A stretch of 64,000 bases of DNA from an uncultured Prevotella sp. (GCA_944320355.1 CALUHC010000035.1:191471-255470); one strand, 5' to 3'; shown: positions 1 to 7,686, counted from the stretch's first letter. Notes: generated by a model from the sequence alone, not told the origin. Numbers and translations are program-made.

Positions 1-137
1 TGCGTGCCGCGCATGGCCACGAACAGATTGCCCGGCGCAACGCGCCGGGAGTCGATGTTCACCCCGGTTATCTCAATCCCGGCATCGCCCTCGATGCAGG
101 TGGGACTGACGTTCTTGAGCAACTCGCTTAGTGTCAT
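1..137 (-). CDS. murE: murE, UDP-MurNAc-tripeptide synthetase (N-terminal fragment)
   Basis: Only the first 45 codons are inside the window; the gene runs off the left edge. MurE is the cytoplasmic Mur ligase that adds the third residue of the peptidoglycan stem peptide to UDP-MurNAc-L-Ala-D-Glu. The translation begins MTLSELLKNV and contains VNIDSRRVAPGNLFVAMRGT, the classic N-terminal Mur ligase signature (DSR-x-V-x-PG-x-LF-A-x-G). The start is the ATG at 135-137. It is the fifth gene of the dcw cluster, 232 bases downstream of the ftsI-like gene, which is the expected order. The ligase core lies outside the window, so the amino-acid specificity cannot be judged. Confidence 0.9.
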   Translation of the reverse strand, partial: MTLSELLKNVSPTCIEGDAGIEITGVNIDSRRVAPGNLFVAMRGT

Positions 138-369
138 ATATGTCTTGTTTTATTTCGGTTTGTGCTTCTTTATATACAGGAGCTATAAGGAGTTAGCGGG
201 AGCTATCGCTCCACTTCGCTGCGCTTGGGAGTTAGCAGGCGAACGCTTTGTCATTTGGCACTGTTGAAGCGGTTTCCTTTCACCATTCATTTAATGTTCA
301 TGCCAAAAGGTAATCATACCTCTGCACTCATCACTCCAAACTCTGCACTATATGTCCCTGCCTTCCCCC
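138..369. other. ftsI-murE gap with repeat words
   Basis: This gap holds two kinds of intergenic repeat. Bases 180-262 read GGAGTTAGCGGGAGCTATCG and onward, and closely match 19767-19819 and part of 22430-22490. Bases 307-350 read AAGGTAATCATACCTCTGCA and match 19847-19925, another gap downstream of a minus-strand gene. No gene is supported; the plus-strand frame through it is a shadow of murE and the repeats. Confidence 0.6.
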
Positions 370-2517
370 TCACTCCATCGTGAGCACGCACACCGCACCC
401 TTGTGGATGGGCTTGCCCGCCGGATAGCTTTGCGACTTCACCTTGCCGCGGCCGTGCAGGCGCACCTTCAGCCCACGGCTTTCGAGCATATAGACAGCAT
501 CGCGCGCTCCCATGCCGGTCACGTCGGGCGCGGTGTTGCCGTATGTCTTCATCTGCGACAGCTCCACCTCGTCGGCCTTGCGCCTCGCCTTGCCCCAAAC
601 GGGATTGCCGTCGGCATAGCTCCCCGACCACTCGCGCTCGGTCTTGATGCCGAGCCGGCTCAGCACATAGTCGGCGGCAAGCACGTTCCCGCCCTTCACG
701 TCGGGCACCATCACCGACGTTGTGTCGCGCGCGTCGTCGATGCTCAGCTTCAGGTGGCGTGCCATCACGCCCTCAGAGATGTGGTGGAACACCAGTCCGC
801 TCATGCCGCCTCCCGATGCCGGCAGGCCCGACTTGCGTATGCAGACCAGGCAGGTGTACCGCGGCTCGTCGGCGGGGAAGTATCCCGCGAAGCTCAGCCA
901 GTAGTCAACGGTGCCGCTCCTGTATCCGGCCGCGCCCTTGGACACCTGCGCCGTGCCCGTCTTCCCGGCCACCTTGAACAGGGGCGAGCCCGCCTTCTTG
1001 CCAAGCCCTTGGCTAACCACGTGCTCAAGCACCGTCTGCAACGTGCGCACTGTGGACGGCTTGCAAATCTGTTCCTTCAGCACCACGGGCGGAAACTCCA
1101 TGAGCGTCTCGCCGTTCTTCACCACCTTGGTGACAAAGCGCGGCTTCATCATCTTCCCGTCGTTGGCAATGGCGTTGTAGAACGTCACGGTGTTTATCGG
1201 CGCCACCTGCGTTTCGTAGCCTATGCTCATCCAGGCCAGCGCCGTCTTGCTCCAGTTGAGCCACTGGCCGCGCTTGTTCTTCTCCGGCATACGTATGATT
1301 GGCGGGGCGTATCCCACGAGAGGTATGTCGAGGTTCTCTGCTATTCCGGTGCGGTAGAGGCCCTCCACGTACTTCTCCGGGTGCTCGTAGTAGAAGTGGT
1401 CTATGACATAGCTCACGCCGATGTTGCTGCTCACTTCGAGCGAGCGGGCCACGTTGATGTCCTGGTAGCCGCCGCGCCGCCAGTTGTGATCCTTCATGAA
1501 GCGGCCGTGCATCTCCATCACGCCGCTGCCGGTGTGTATGACATAGCTCGTGTCCACCACGCCGTCGTCGAGCGCAACCATGATGGATGCGGGCTTGAAC
1601 ACCGAGCCCGGCTCGCAGCGGTAGCTGATGGCGTTATTCATTATCTCGCGATACTCGCCGTCGGCGCAGCGCGTCATGTTGACCATTGCCTTCACGTCGC
1701 CGGTCTTTACCTCCATGAGTATGGCCACGCCCATGTCGCCGTTCACCTCGCGCAGCTCGTCGATGAGCGCCCGTTCGGCCAGGTCCTGCATGGAAACGTC
1801 GATGGTCGTTATGATGTCGGCGCCGTTGATGGGCGGCGTGACGGGTATGTTCATGAACTTGTTGAGCACCTTGCGGCGGTGGGTGATGCCGTCGGTGCCG
1901 CGCAATATGGAGTCGTATGACAGCTCAAGGCCGAAGCGCGCCGTGTCCTTGGAGCCGAAGAGGTCGCCCACGGTGCGCTGCGCCAGCGAGCCGAAGGGGC
2001 GGCGGCGCGAGTTGTACTCCTCGGCGTGGAATCCCCCGAAGTACTTGGACTGGCGGAACACGGGCAGCTTTTTCACCTCGGTGTACGTGCCGTAGTCTAT
2101 CCGTCGGTGCCATATCGGCCAGTGGCGCGCCATCTTCTTGTGGCCTTTCTCAAGGTCGCGCTTGAACTCCTTGGCCGACTTTGCGGGGAATATCCGGTGC
2201 AGCCCCTCGCAGATGAGGTCCACGCTGTCGTTCCACATGGTGTCTTTCTCCAGTCCGCCGGCCTGGAAGTCCATGTATATCTTGAACTCCGGGATGCTGC
2301 TGGCCATGAGCTGTCCGTCGCAGCTGAGTATGTTTCCGCGGTTGGGCTTCACGCTCACGCTGTCGCGGACGAGGCGCGAGGCCACGTCGGTCCAGTACTG
2401 CTTCTCGGCTGTCATGATGTAGGCGGCCTTGCCTATCACGGCTATTCCCACGAGCGTGAGCAGCACCGCGATGGCGAAGTAGCGCGGCATCACCTTGTCA
2501 TTGTCAAACTTGCTCAT
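370..2517 (-). CDS. ftsI: Division transpeptidase, class B PBP with PASTA repeats (FtsI/SpoVD type)
   Basis: This 715-residue protein is a class B penicillin-binding protein that cross-links septal peptidoglycan at the outer face of the inner membrane. A short cytoplasmic tail is followed by one membrane segment (about residues 13-34), a PBP dimer domain, and a transpeptidase domain with all three motifs: SVFK (305-308, catalytic Ser305), SSN (363-365) and KTGT (519-522). Two PASTA-like segments follow (about 602-630 and 662-715), with AP-DVTGMGARDAVYMLESRG clearly visible in the second; this arrangement is usual for Bacteroidetes and SpoVD-type enzymes. The start codon overlaps the stop of the ftsL-like gene by 4 bases, so the two are translationally coupled. 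Confidence 0.95.
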   Translation of the reverse strand: MSKFDNDKVMPRYFAIAVLLTLVGIAVIGKAAYIMTAEKQYWTDVASRLVRDSVSVKPNRGNILSCDGQLMASSIPEFKIYMDFQAGGLEKDTMWNDSVDLICEGLHRIFPAKSAKEFKRDLEKGHKKMARHWPIWHRRIDYGTYTEVKKLPVFRQSKYFGGFHAEEYNSRRRPFGSLAQRTVGDLFGSKDTARFGLELSYDSILRGTDGITHRRKVLNKFMNIPVTPPINGADIITTIDVSMQDLAERALIDELREVNGDMGVAILMEVKTGDVKAMVNMTRCADGEYREIMNNAISYRCEPGSVFKPASIMVALDDGVVDTSYVIHTGSGVMEMHGRFMKDHNWRRGGYQDINVARSLEVSSNIGVSYVIDHFYYEHPEKYVEGLYRTGIAENLDIPLVGYAPPIIRMPEKNKRGQWLNWSKTALAWMSIGYETQVAPINTVTFYNAIANDGKMMKPRFVTKVVKNGETLMEFPPVVLKEQICKPSTVRTLQTVLEHVVSQGLGKKAGSPLFKVAGKTGTAQVSKGAAGYRSGTVDYWLSFAGYFPADEPRYTCLVCIRKSGLPASGGGMSGLVFHHISEGVMARHLKLSIDDARDTTSVMVPDVKGGNVLAADYVLSRLGIKTEREWSGSYADGNPVWGKARRKADEVELSQMKTYGNTAPDVTGMGARDAVYMLESRGLKVRLHGRGKVKSQSYPAGKPIHKGAVCVLTME

Positions 2518-3029
2518 TCTTCTGGCACATTAATTATATATGGGGGCTGGTCTGAAGGGCGCAGCAGGCTGTCCTCGTTGTTCTTCAGCATCTCCAGGAC
2601 GTGGCTCTCGCGGCACCGCTCCGTGAGCGTGCTCGAACTCGACAGTGCCTTGTACTTGGCGTCCTTCAGCTCGCGTTCGAGGCGGTCGATGGTGAGCATA
2701 TCCTGCTGGCACTGGTATCGGAAGGCCACGTAGACCACGGTGAACAGCACTATGAGCACAAACAGCCATATCTGGCTGCGCACAAACTCGGCGTTGAGTA
2801 TGTCTCCTCCGAGAATCTTGCGCAGCGTGAGCGACGGCGAAGGCTTGGGGTCGTCCTCCCTCGCGGTGTCCTTGATTGCCTGCAAGGCGGCGTTCAGGTG
2901 CTCCTCTTCCTCGCGCTCCCTGGCTGCGGTGGCCTCGCCGGCAGCGGCATTGCCGTCACTGCCTTGCGCCCCGCCGGCCTCCGGCGTGTCGGCGGCCTGT
3001 ATCTTTTTCTCCTTGTCTTCGGTTGCCAT
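2514..3029 (-). CDS. FtsL-like division protein
   Basis: The 171-residue product has a long charged, Ala/Glu-rich cytoplasmic N-terminus (about 1-80), a single membrane segment (IWLFVLIVLFTVVYVAF, about 88-104) and a short periplasmic stretch that looks coiled-coil (LTIDRLERELKDAKYK). That topology and the position between rsmH and the class B PBP identify it as the Bacteroidetes FtsL-like protein, which bridges FtsB/FtsQ and FtsI/FtsW in the divisome. Sequence identity within this family is always low, so the call rests on topology and synteny. It overlaps ftsI by 4 bases and starts 51 bases after rsmH. The N-terminal extension is longer than in E. coli FtsL (121 residues). Confidence 0.8.
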   Translation of the reverse strand: MATEDKEKKIQAADTPEAGGAQGSDGNAAAGEATAAREREEEEHLNAALQAIKDTAREDDPKPSPSLTLRKILGGDILNAEFVRSQIWLFVLIVLFTVVYVAFRYQCQQDMLTIDRLERELKDAKYKALSSSSTLTERCRESHVLEMLKNNEDSLLRPSDQPPYIINVPEE

Positions 3030-3080
3030 TATGCTGATATTGCTATGCGTGGTTGCTTGGGTTGCTGCCGGCTCCGGCCT

Positions 3081-4007
3081 CTATTCGCCCTCCCGGCCGC
3101 GCTTCTCGGCTATGCGCAGCTTTGCGCTGCGGCTGCGCGGGTTGCGCTCCTGCTCCTCGTCCGAGGGCAGTATGACCTTGTTGTTGACCGCCCGCAGCGG
3201 CGCGTCGGTGCGCCCGTAGAAGTCTTGCTCGGCCCTGCCGTCCACGCGCCCGGCCCTGATCATGTTCTTCACCATGCGGTCTTCGAGCGAGTGGTAGGTG
3301 ATCACGGCCAGACGCCCGCCCGGGGCGAGCAGGTCGGCGGCGGCTGCGAGCAGGTCGGCCAGTGCCTCCAGCTCGTGGTTAACCTCTATGCGCAGTGCCT
3401 GGAACAGCCGCGCCGCGTCCTTCTTCTGCCTGGCCGGTGGCAGCAGTCCGCCCACGGCGGCGAGCAGGTCGGTCGTGGTCTGTATCGGAGCGGCGGCACG
3501 CGCCTTGGCGATGGCGGCGGCAAGGCGGCGCGAGTTTTTCAGCTCGCCGTAGAGGTAGAGCACGTCGGCCAGACGCTCCTCGTCGTAATTGTTGAGCACG
3601 TCGGCAGCCGTGGCGCCGGCGCGCTTGTTCATCCGCATATCCAGCGGAGCGTCGAAGCGGAACGAGAAGCCGCGCCCGGCGTCGTCGAGGTGGTGGCTCG
3701 ACACGCCGAGGTCGGCCAGAAGGCCGTCGATATGGTCCTCGCCGTAGTACATCATCCAGTTCCTGAGGTAGCGGAAGTTGCTGCGCACGAAGCGGAAGCC
3801 CGGCTCGCTGAGGCTGCGCCGCTCGGCATCGGCATCCTGGTCGAAGGCGTAGAGCCTGCCGCCCGGGCCGAGGCGCGACATGATCTCGCGGCTGTGGCCG
3901 CCCCCGCCGAAGGTTGCGTCGACATAGACACCCCCAGGCTTGATGCCGAGGCCGTCTACGCTCTCCTTGAGCAGCACAGGAACGTGGTAATCTATTTCAC
4001 AACTCAT
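3081..4007 (-). CDS. rsmH: 16S rRNA (cytosine1402-N4)-methyltransferase RsmH
   Basis: RsmH (MraW) methylates N4 of C1402 in the 16S rRNA decoding centre using SAM. The product has 308 residues from the ATG at 4005-4007; a reading frame extending to a TTG at 4016 is less likely. The conserved opening YHVPVLLKESVDGL is followed by the SAM-binding loop VDATFGGGGHS (about 29-39) and the later motifs GLLADLGVSSHHLD and ALRIEVNHELEAL. The C-terminal NPRSRSAKLRIAEK is a family hallmark. It lies between mraZ and ftsL in the standard dcw order. Confidence 0.96.
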   Translation of the reverse strand: MSCEIDYHVPVLLKESVDGLGIKPGGVYVDATFGGGGHSREIMSRLGPGGRLYAFDQDADAERRSLSEPGFRFVRSNFRYLRNWMMYYGEDHIDGLLADLGVSSHHLDDAGRGFSFRFDAPLDMRMNKRAGATAADVLNNYDEERLADVLYLYGELKNSRRLAAAIAKARAAAPIQTTTDLLAAVGGLLPPARQKKDAARLFQALRIEVNHELEALADLLAAAADLLAPGGRLAVITYHSLEDRMVKNMIRAGRVDGRAEQDFYGRTDAPLRAVNNKVILPSDEEQERNPRSRSAKLRIAEKRGREGE

Positions 4008-4087
4008 AATCCGCAAATGACTTTAATACTTGGCCGGTTGCCTACGCCGGCAGGGCGGCAACAGCTCTGCCCGCCACAGGCGTATGG

Positions 4088-4537
4088 CTAAAATACAATG
4101 TTCAGAGCCCGCTGCAGCTCCTCGCCGAGGTCGCCCTCCGAGCCGAACGCGCCGTCGGCATCAGCCAGCGGCCATATCTCTATGGTGTCGCCCATGCCGA
4201 TGAAGCGCACATCCTGGGCTATGCCCACCTGCTCGGCGCACCGCCTTGGTATGATGAAACGGCCGTTGCTGTCGAGAGCCACTGGCTCTACCCAGGCCAC
4301 GAAGCGGCGGAACAGCTGCTGCTGCCCGCGGTCCCAGCGGCTGAGGCGGCCGCGCAGCCCGTCCATCTGCTCGTTCCACACACTCTCGGGATAGAGCACG
4401 AGGCAGGGCTGGAACACGTCCTTGCGCATCACCAGACCGTCCTCGCCGGCGCCTTGCAGCACCTTGCGGAACGCGGCGGGCAGGAACACGCGCCCCTTGG
4501 CATCGAGCCTCGCTTCTATGTTTCCCAGAAATCGCAT
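4088..4537 (-). CDS. mraZ: Transcriptional regulator MraZ
   Basis: MraZ is an AbrB/SpoVT-fold DNA-binding protein that autoregulates the dcw operon. The 149-residue length matches the family (about 143-152). Two halves each carry the DXXGR signature: LDAKGRVFLPAAFR (about 11-24) and LDSNGRFIIPRR (about 88-99). I chose the ATG at 4535-4537 because the conserved N-terminus MRFLGNIEARLDAKGR starts there; the open frame continues upstream but without family similarity. It is the first gene of the operon, with a 138-base leader after the predicted promoter and its own operator just upstream. Confidence 0.95.
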   Translation of the reverse strand: MRFLGNIEARLDAKGRVFLPAAFRKVLQGAGEDGLVMRKDVFQPCLVLYPESVWNEQMDGLRGRLSRWDRGQQQLFRRFVAWVEPVALDSNGRFIIPRRCAEQVGIAQDVRFIGMGDTIEIWPLADADGAFGSEGDLGEELQRALNIVF

Positions 4538-4674
4538 ACGGACACCATCTTTGTTGAGCCCCAAAGGGCAACACCCGCGCCGGCAATGCGGGCGCAGGGA
4601 TGCGGCTGCCGAGCCTGCGCTGGCCGGACGGAAGGCCGTCGGCCCACTATCATCCGCGCGCGGCTTGACTTTTG

Positions 4675-4682
4675 CAAAGATA
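4675..4682 (-). promoter_or_regulatory. mraZ operon promoter, minus-7 box
   Basis: Read on the minus strand the bases are TATCTTTG, an exact match to the Bacteroidetes TAnnTTTG box, followed by the usual C. It lies directly between the MraZ boxes and the mraZ leader. Confidence 0.7.
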
Positions 4683-4690
4683 CGCATTTT

Positions 4691-4720
4691 CCTCCACACT
4701 GCCCCACTTTTCCCCACACT
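4691..4720 (-). promoter_or_regulatory. MraZ operator, three spaced GTGGGG-type boxes
   Basis: On the minus strand three G-rich boxes (GTGGGG, GTGGGG, GTGGAG) follow one another at exactly 10-base steps, immediately upstream of the minus-7 box. MraZ is known to bind several directly repeated TGGGN boxes separated by 5 bases ahead of its own gene, so this is very probably the autoregulatory site. The third box is degenerate. Confidence 0.8.
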
Positions 4721-4913
4721 TTTTACCCTTTCTACAACATTTCTTGATTTCGACGCGTACTTAAATTTATTTCTCAGCCTTTCGATTCGCCCTTACAATA
4801 AGAGCGGCACGCGCGCACGCCGCTCCGGCAGCAAGCAAGAGCACAGGCAGAACGCAGCCCGTCGCGCGCGCACGCACATTTAATATAATGGACAACAGCC
4901 GCCGTGCCCATGC

Positions 4914-5306
4914 CTGAAAATATGCAACTAAGAAGCTGTTTTGATTTTATAAACTGCCGAATTGAGATGGATTTTCGAGGTATATTTGCCCGATTGCTGA
5001 GGAGCACAGCGGGCTATGTGACGAAGCAAACGGGCGAATATAACCGAAAAGACACTCAAGACGGCAGGCATAAAAGACATATTTTATAAAATCAAAAACA
5101 GCTTCTAAAGGCAACCTACTTTGTCTTGACTTCACGCAGATGCCATATCGCACGATGAAACGGCACATTTCGCAGCGCGAAACGTGCCGTTTCGGAAGCC
5201 AAAACGCGCCGTTTTGCAAGGCGAAACGACCCTTTTCGCAACACATTGAGCATCAGACTGTTAGCCGATGCGGCCACTATGGCCGCCCTTAACATAAAAA
5301 TATTAA
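4914..5306 (+). repeat. Type A palindrome-array element, copy A1 (interrupted)
   Basis: The far-end module (AATATGCAACTA) is at 4919-4930, then comes a 177-bp foreign repeat, then the rest of the element resumes with AAAGGCAACC. Four 15-bp palindromes start at 5157, 5179, 5201 and 5223, an exact 22-bp period. The element ends with TTGAGCATCA, a GCGGCCA/TGGCCGC hairpin, and TTAACATAAAAATATTAA at 5289-5306. Orientation is opposite to copies A2-A4. Confidence 0.85.
4931..5107. mobile_element. MITE-like repeat, copy 1, inserted in element A1
   Basis: The left end AGAAGCTGTTTTGATTTTAT (4931-4950) is the reverse complement of the right end (5086-5106), apart from one extra T. The interior matches 29703-29898 in reverse orientation along its whole length, including GCTATGTGACGAAGCAAACG. 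It encodes nothing. It splits a type A element, with TA on both sides of the insert, which suggests a TA target duplication as used by Tc1/mariner-IS630 elements. No transposase is in the window, so it would be non-autonomous. Confidence 0.75.
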
Positions 5307-5453
5307 TGGCAGAGCGTGCCCGCCGGCGGCGGCATAGCGCACGAGCGGGCTGCGGAAACCCATTTGCCCGCACAGGCCGGAGCGGCACGCGGCGCGACGC
5401 CACCGGGCGCGACCACGGCAAACAGCCCGCCGGGCATTTATAGGCACAAATGT

Positions 5454-5485
5454 TTTGGCGTTCTGCCGGTTATTTCGTAACTTTG
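5454..5485 (+). promoter_or_regulatory. guaD promoter
   Basis: TTTG at 5454-5457 and TAACTTTG at 5478-5485 are separated by 20 bases, matching the Bacteroidetes minus-33/minus-7 layout. The coding start follows 90 bases downstream. Confidence 0.7.
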
Positions 5486-5575
5486 TAGGCAGAGGCGGTA
5501 TGCCGCGCGGAGCACCCGCGCCGACTGCGCCAGACGACGCATGACAGCATCACGCCAACCACAAGACAAAACGCC

Positions 5576-6043
5576 ATGGACAAGAAAGAACTGATGAGAA
5601 GAGCCGTAGCACTGGCCGAAGAGAGCGTGGCCAAGGGCGGAGGGCCGTTTGGGGCGGTGATTGCCCGGGGCGGCGAGATCGTGGCCGAGGGGGCCAACTG
5701 CGTGGTGCCGCACCACGACCCCACGGCCCATGCCGAGGTGAGCGCGATACGGGAAGCCGCCCGCAGGCTCGGCACACACGACCTAAGCGGGTGCGAGATA
5801 TACACATCGTGCGAGCCATGCCCCATGTGCCTCGGCGCGATATATTGGGCGCACCTGGACAAGATATACTACGGCTGCGACAGAAAGGACGCCGCCGCCA
5901 TCGGGTTCGACGACGACTTCATATACCGCGAGCTGCAACTGGCCCCATCAGACAGGCAGAAGCCGTCAGAGATAGTGCTGGCCGACGAGGCCGCGCGCGC
6001 CTTCCGCCTGTGGTCCGACAAGCCCGACAGGAAAGAGTACTGA
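5576..6043 (+). CDS. guaD: Guanine deaminase (cytidine deaminase fold)
   Basis: The 155-residue enzyme would hydrolyse guanine to xanthine in the cytoplasm for purine salvage or catabolism. Zinc and catalytic residues are visible as HAE (His52, Glu54) and PCPMC (Cys82, Cys85). The segments NPT/HDPTAHAEV, YTSCEPCPMCLGAIYWA and the C-terminal KEY match the B. subtilis GuaD type, which is domain-swapped and ends in KEY. The related TadA family has a different C-terminus, so tRNA adenosine deaminase is less likely. It is monocistronic, with a clear promoter. Confidence 0.9.
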   Translation: MDKKELMRRAVALAEESVAKGGGPFGAVIARGGEIVAEGANCVVPHHDPTAHAEVSAIREAARRLGTHDLSGCEIYTSCEPCPMCLGAIYWAHLDKIYYGCDRKDAAAIGFDDDFIYRELQLAPSDRQKPSEIVLADEAARAFRLWSDKPDRKEY

Positions 6044-6184
6044 CTGCCGCCAGCAGGCCGCCACGCGCTGCCGGATTGACAGAACAAGCGGGCATTTGTT
6101 TCCAAATACAGGCTGTTTGCGCACACAGAATATTGATTTACGTCAAGAATAGTGGCAAATGGCCGATTTATCTATGCGAAACTA

Positions 6185-6215
6185 TTGCATGGAAGAGAAT
6201 TTGTATGTACCTTTG
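6185..6215 (+). promoter_or_regulatory. Promoter of candidate small RNA
   Basis: TTG at 6185-6187 and TACCTTTG at 6208-6215 are separated by 20 bases. No start codon leads into a gene downstream; the next strong feature is a terminator at 6470. Confidence 0.65.
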
Positions 6216-6220
6216 CAGCG

Positions 6221-6503
6221 TCAAAAAGATTAATAGATTGTTTTAGGTTAGTAATAATATTTATAGTTTTAGGTTTTTAGTTATTGGTAGAAAGAAAGTT
6301 TCAAGTGTGATAACAAAGGCCGCCGTGAGGCTCCCTTAACTTTCAAAGGGTTAGTATTTAGTATTAGTTATGATTCCTTGCTGCTGCCCACCAGGCAGCG
6401 GCGGGAGTCCGGCTAACGAGCCGGAAACTATGAAGCTGAAAGGATTTTTAGTTTAACATAGGCTTTGGGTGCCGCTGCCCGTCGATGGGTAGCGGCATTT
6501 TGC
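6221..6503 (+). ncRNA. Candidate structured small RNA (about 280 nt)
   Basis: A consensus promoter leads into a non-coding stretch and ends at an intrinsic terminator. The first 80 bases are AT-rich, in contrast to the surroundings. Then come several hairpins: CCCTT/AAGGG at 6334-6351, GCTGCTGCC/GGCAGCGGC around 6381-6404 and CCGGCT/AGCCGG at 6410-6425. Candidates would be a 6S-like RNA or one of the Bacteroidales RNA motifs found by comparative genomics. I could not match it to either with certainty. I saw no RNase P (GAGGAAAGTCC), tmRNA or SRP signature. Confidence 0.55.
6470..6501 (+). terminator. Intrinsic terminator of the small RNA
   Basis: TGCCGCTGCCC (6470-6480) pairs with GGGTAGCGGCA (6487-6497) around a 6-base loop, followed by TTTTG. 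Confidence 0.75.
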
Positions 6504-6604
6504 GTATGGCCCGGCGCGGCCGGGAGAGCCGGCGGCAGAGGCCGCCCGACCGCAATCGGCCCATCATAGGCCAAGGCTACCGGCCGGAACCGGGGCCGCA
6601 CAAC

Positions 6605-6660
6605 GCACAGGCGCCCCCATGCGCGGCTGGCCAACGGCCGGAGCATGGAGGCGCCTGTGC
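6605..6660. repeat. Long hairpin downstream of the HIT gene
   Basis: The outer arms GCACAGGCGCC and GGCGCCTGTGC pair perfectly, and CATGC/GCATG extends the stem inward after a short bulge. It lies just past the 3' end of the greA-HIT operon, so termination or mRNA protection is likely. Neither strand has a good T-run. Confidence 0.6.
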
Positions 6661-6681
6661 ACTCACTGGCGGGCAGCGGCG

Positions 6682-7086
6682 TCAGCCCTGCCTCTCAAAG
6701 TTGGAGCGAATCTTGGCGGCTATGGCCTCCATCTCCTCGCTATCAACCTTCAACTTAGGGTTGGAGAACAGCATATCCTTCTCCGAGTTCATTGGTATGA
6801 GGTGTATGTGCGCGTGGGGCACCTCAAGCCCCAGCACCGCCATGCCAACCTTGCGGCACGGGAACGCCTCCTTTATGGCGGCGGCCACGCGCTTGGCGAA
6901 CACGGTCATGGCAGCCAGCTCCTCGTCCGTGAGGTCGAATATGTAGTCAACCTCGCGGCGTGGTATTACGAGCGTGTGCCCCTTCACAAGCGGGTTGATG
7001 TCGAGGAAGGCGTAGAAGCGGTCGTCCCCGGCGCACTTGTAGCTCGGAATCTCTCCGGCTGCAATCTTTGCGAACAGTCCTGCCAT
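6682..7086 (-). CDS. HIT family nucleotide-binding hydrolase
   Basis: The 134-residue cytoplasmic protein has the histidine triad HAHIHL (91-96) that gives the HIT superfamily its name. These enzymes cleave nucleoside phosphoramidates or dinucleoside polyphosphates through a nucleotidyl-histidine intermediate. The N-terminal FAKIAAGEIPSYK and the segment GHTLVIPRREV are typical of the Hint branch. It starts 7 bases after the greA stop and is surely cotranscribed with it, an arrangement common in Bacteroidetes. The physiological substrate cannot be read from sequence. Confidence 0.92.
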   Translation of the reverse strand: MAGLFAKIAAGEIPSYKCAGDDRFYAFLDINPLVKGHTLVIPRREVDYIFDLTDEELAAMTVFAKRVAAAIKEAFPCRKVGMAVLGLEVPHAHIHLIPMNSEKDMLFSNPKLKVDSEEMEAIAAKIRSNFERQG

Positions 7087-7093
7087 GGTCTCG

Positions 7094-7561
7094 TCAAGCT
7101 ATCGATATGTTGTCGATGCGCAGCTTTATCGTTCCGCGCGGAATCTTTATCTCCACCTCGTCGCCCACTTTCTTGCCGAGAAGGCCCTGCGCTATCGGGG
7201 TCATGATGGATATCTTGCCCTCCCGCAGGTTGGCTTCGCTCTCGCTGACTATGGTGTAGCTCATCTTGGCTTTGTTGGCCATGTTGGTCATTTCCACCTT
7301 TGTGAGTATCTGCACCGAGTCGGCGCTGAGGCGCGACGTGTCCACAATCTTCGCCTCCTGCAGCGCGAGCTTCATCTGGTTGATTTTATCTTCGAGGTGG
7401 GCTTGCGCCTCCTTGGCTGCCTCGTATTCCGAATTTTCACTCAGGTCCCCCTTGTCACGGGCCTCAGCTATTGCGGCTGATGCCTTGGGACGCTCCACGC
7501 TTTCAAGGCGTTTCAACTCGGCTACCATCTTATCGTAGCCCTCTTGCGACATATAAGCCAT
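7094..7561 (-). CDS. greA: Transcription elongation factor GreA
   Basis: GreA enters the RNA polymerase secondary channel and stimulates cleavage of backtracked transcripts. The 155-residue product begins MAYMSQEGYDKMVAELKRLE and has the acidic tip signature DKGDLSENSEY (36-46, with Asp39 and Glu42) between the two coiled-coil arms. The C-terminal FKBP-like domain includes GLLGKKVGDEVEIKIP. It heads a two-gene operon with the HIT gene. The leader carries an intrinsic terminator (see 7630-7654), so expression may be attenuated. Confidence 0.95.
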   Translation of the reverse strand: MAYMSQEGYDKMVAELKRLESVERPKASAAIAEARDKGDLSENSEYEAAKEAQAHLEDKINQMKLALQEAKIVDTSRLSADSVQILTKVEMTNMANKAKMSYTIVSESEANLREGKISIMTPIAQGLLGKKVGDEVEIKIPRGTIKLRIDNISIA

Positions 7562-7616
7562 AGTTCTAAATGTTTTTTAGATGTAAGTTTCTATCGTTTT
7601 TCTGTGGAAAGACATT

Positions 7617-7654
7617 AAAAAAACTAAGAATTCCGACATTGCAGATGCCGGAAT
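7617..7654 (-). terminator. Terminator-like hairpin inside the greA leader
   Basis: On the minus strand ATTCCGGCAT and ATGTCGGAAT form a 10-bp stem (one G-U pair) with a 5-base loop, followed within 6 bases by a run of seven T (7623-7617). It lies between the promoter at 7687-7694 and the greA start at 7561, so it would end transcripts at about 60-65 nt. Confidence 0.65.
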
Positions 7655-7686
7655 CCTCATTTCCTTCTATCTATATCTTCCGATTG

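Noticed and set aside
352-1920. Long plus-strand open frame antisense to ftsI, and similar long antisense frames throughout
   Set aside because: High GC at codon third positions opens shadow frames opposite real genes. They show no family motifs and odd residue composition, and the opposite strand has clear homologues.
4088-4717. Longer upstream starts for mraZ, the aldo/keto reductase gene, tyrS, the EFR1-type gene and others
   Set aside because: The extra N-terminal residues have no family similarity and often cross the promoter; the chosen ATG codons give the conserved N-termini.
5157-5237. CRISPR-like look of the palindrome arrays
   Set aside because: Units of 15 bp and spacers of 7 bp are far too short, the units vary, the spacers resemble one another, and no cas gene is present.
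5576-6043. tRNA adenosine deaminase TadA for the deaminase gene
   Set aside because: The FDDDFIY-type segment and the KEY C-terminus fit guanine deaminase better than TadA.
6221-6503. RNase P RNA, tmRNA or SRP RNA at the small-RNA locus
   Set aside because: Their diagnostic strings (GAGGAAAGTCC; GGGGCTGA start with a CCA end; GGAAGGAAGCAGC) are missing.
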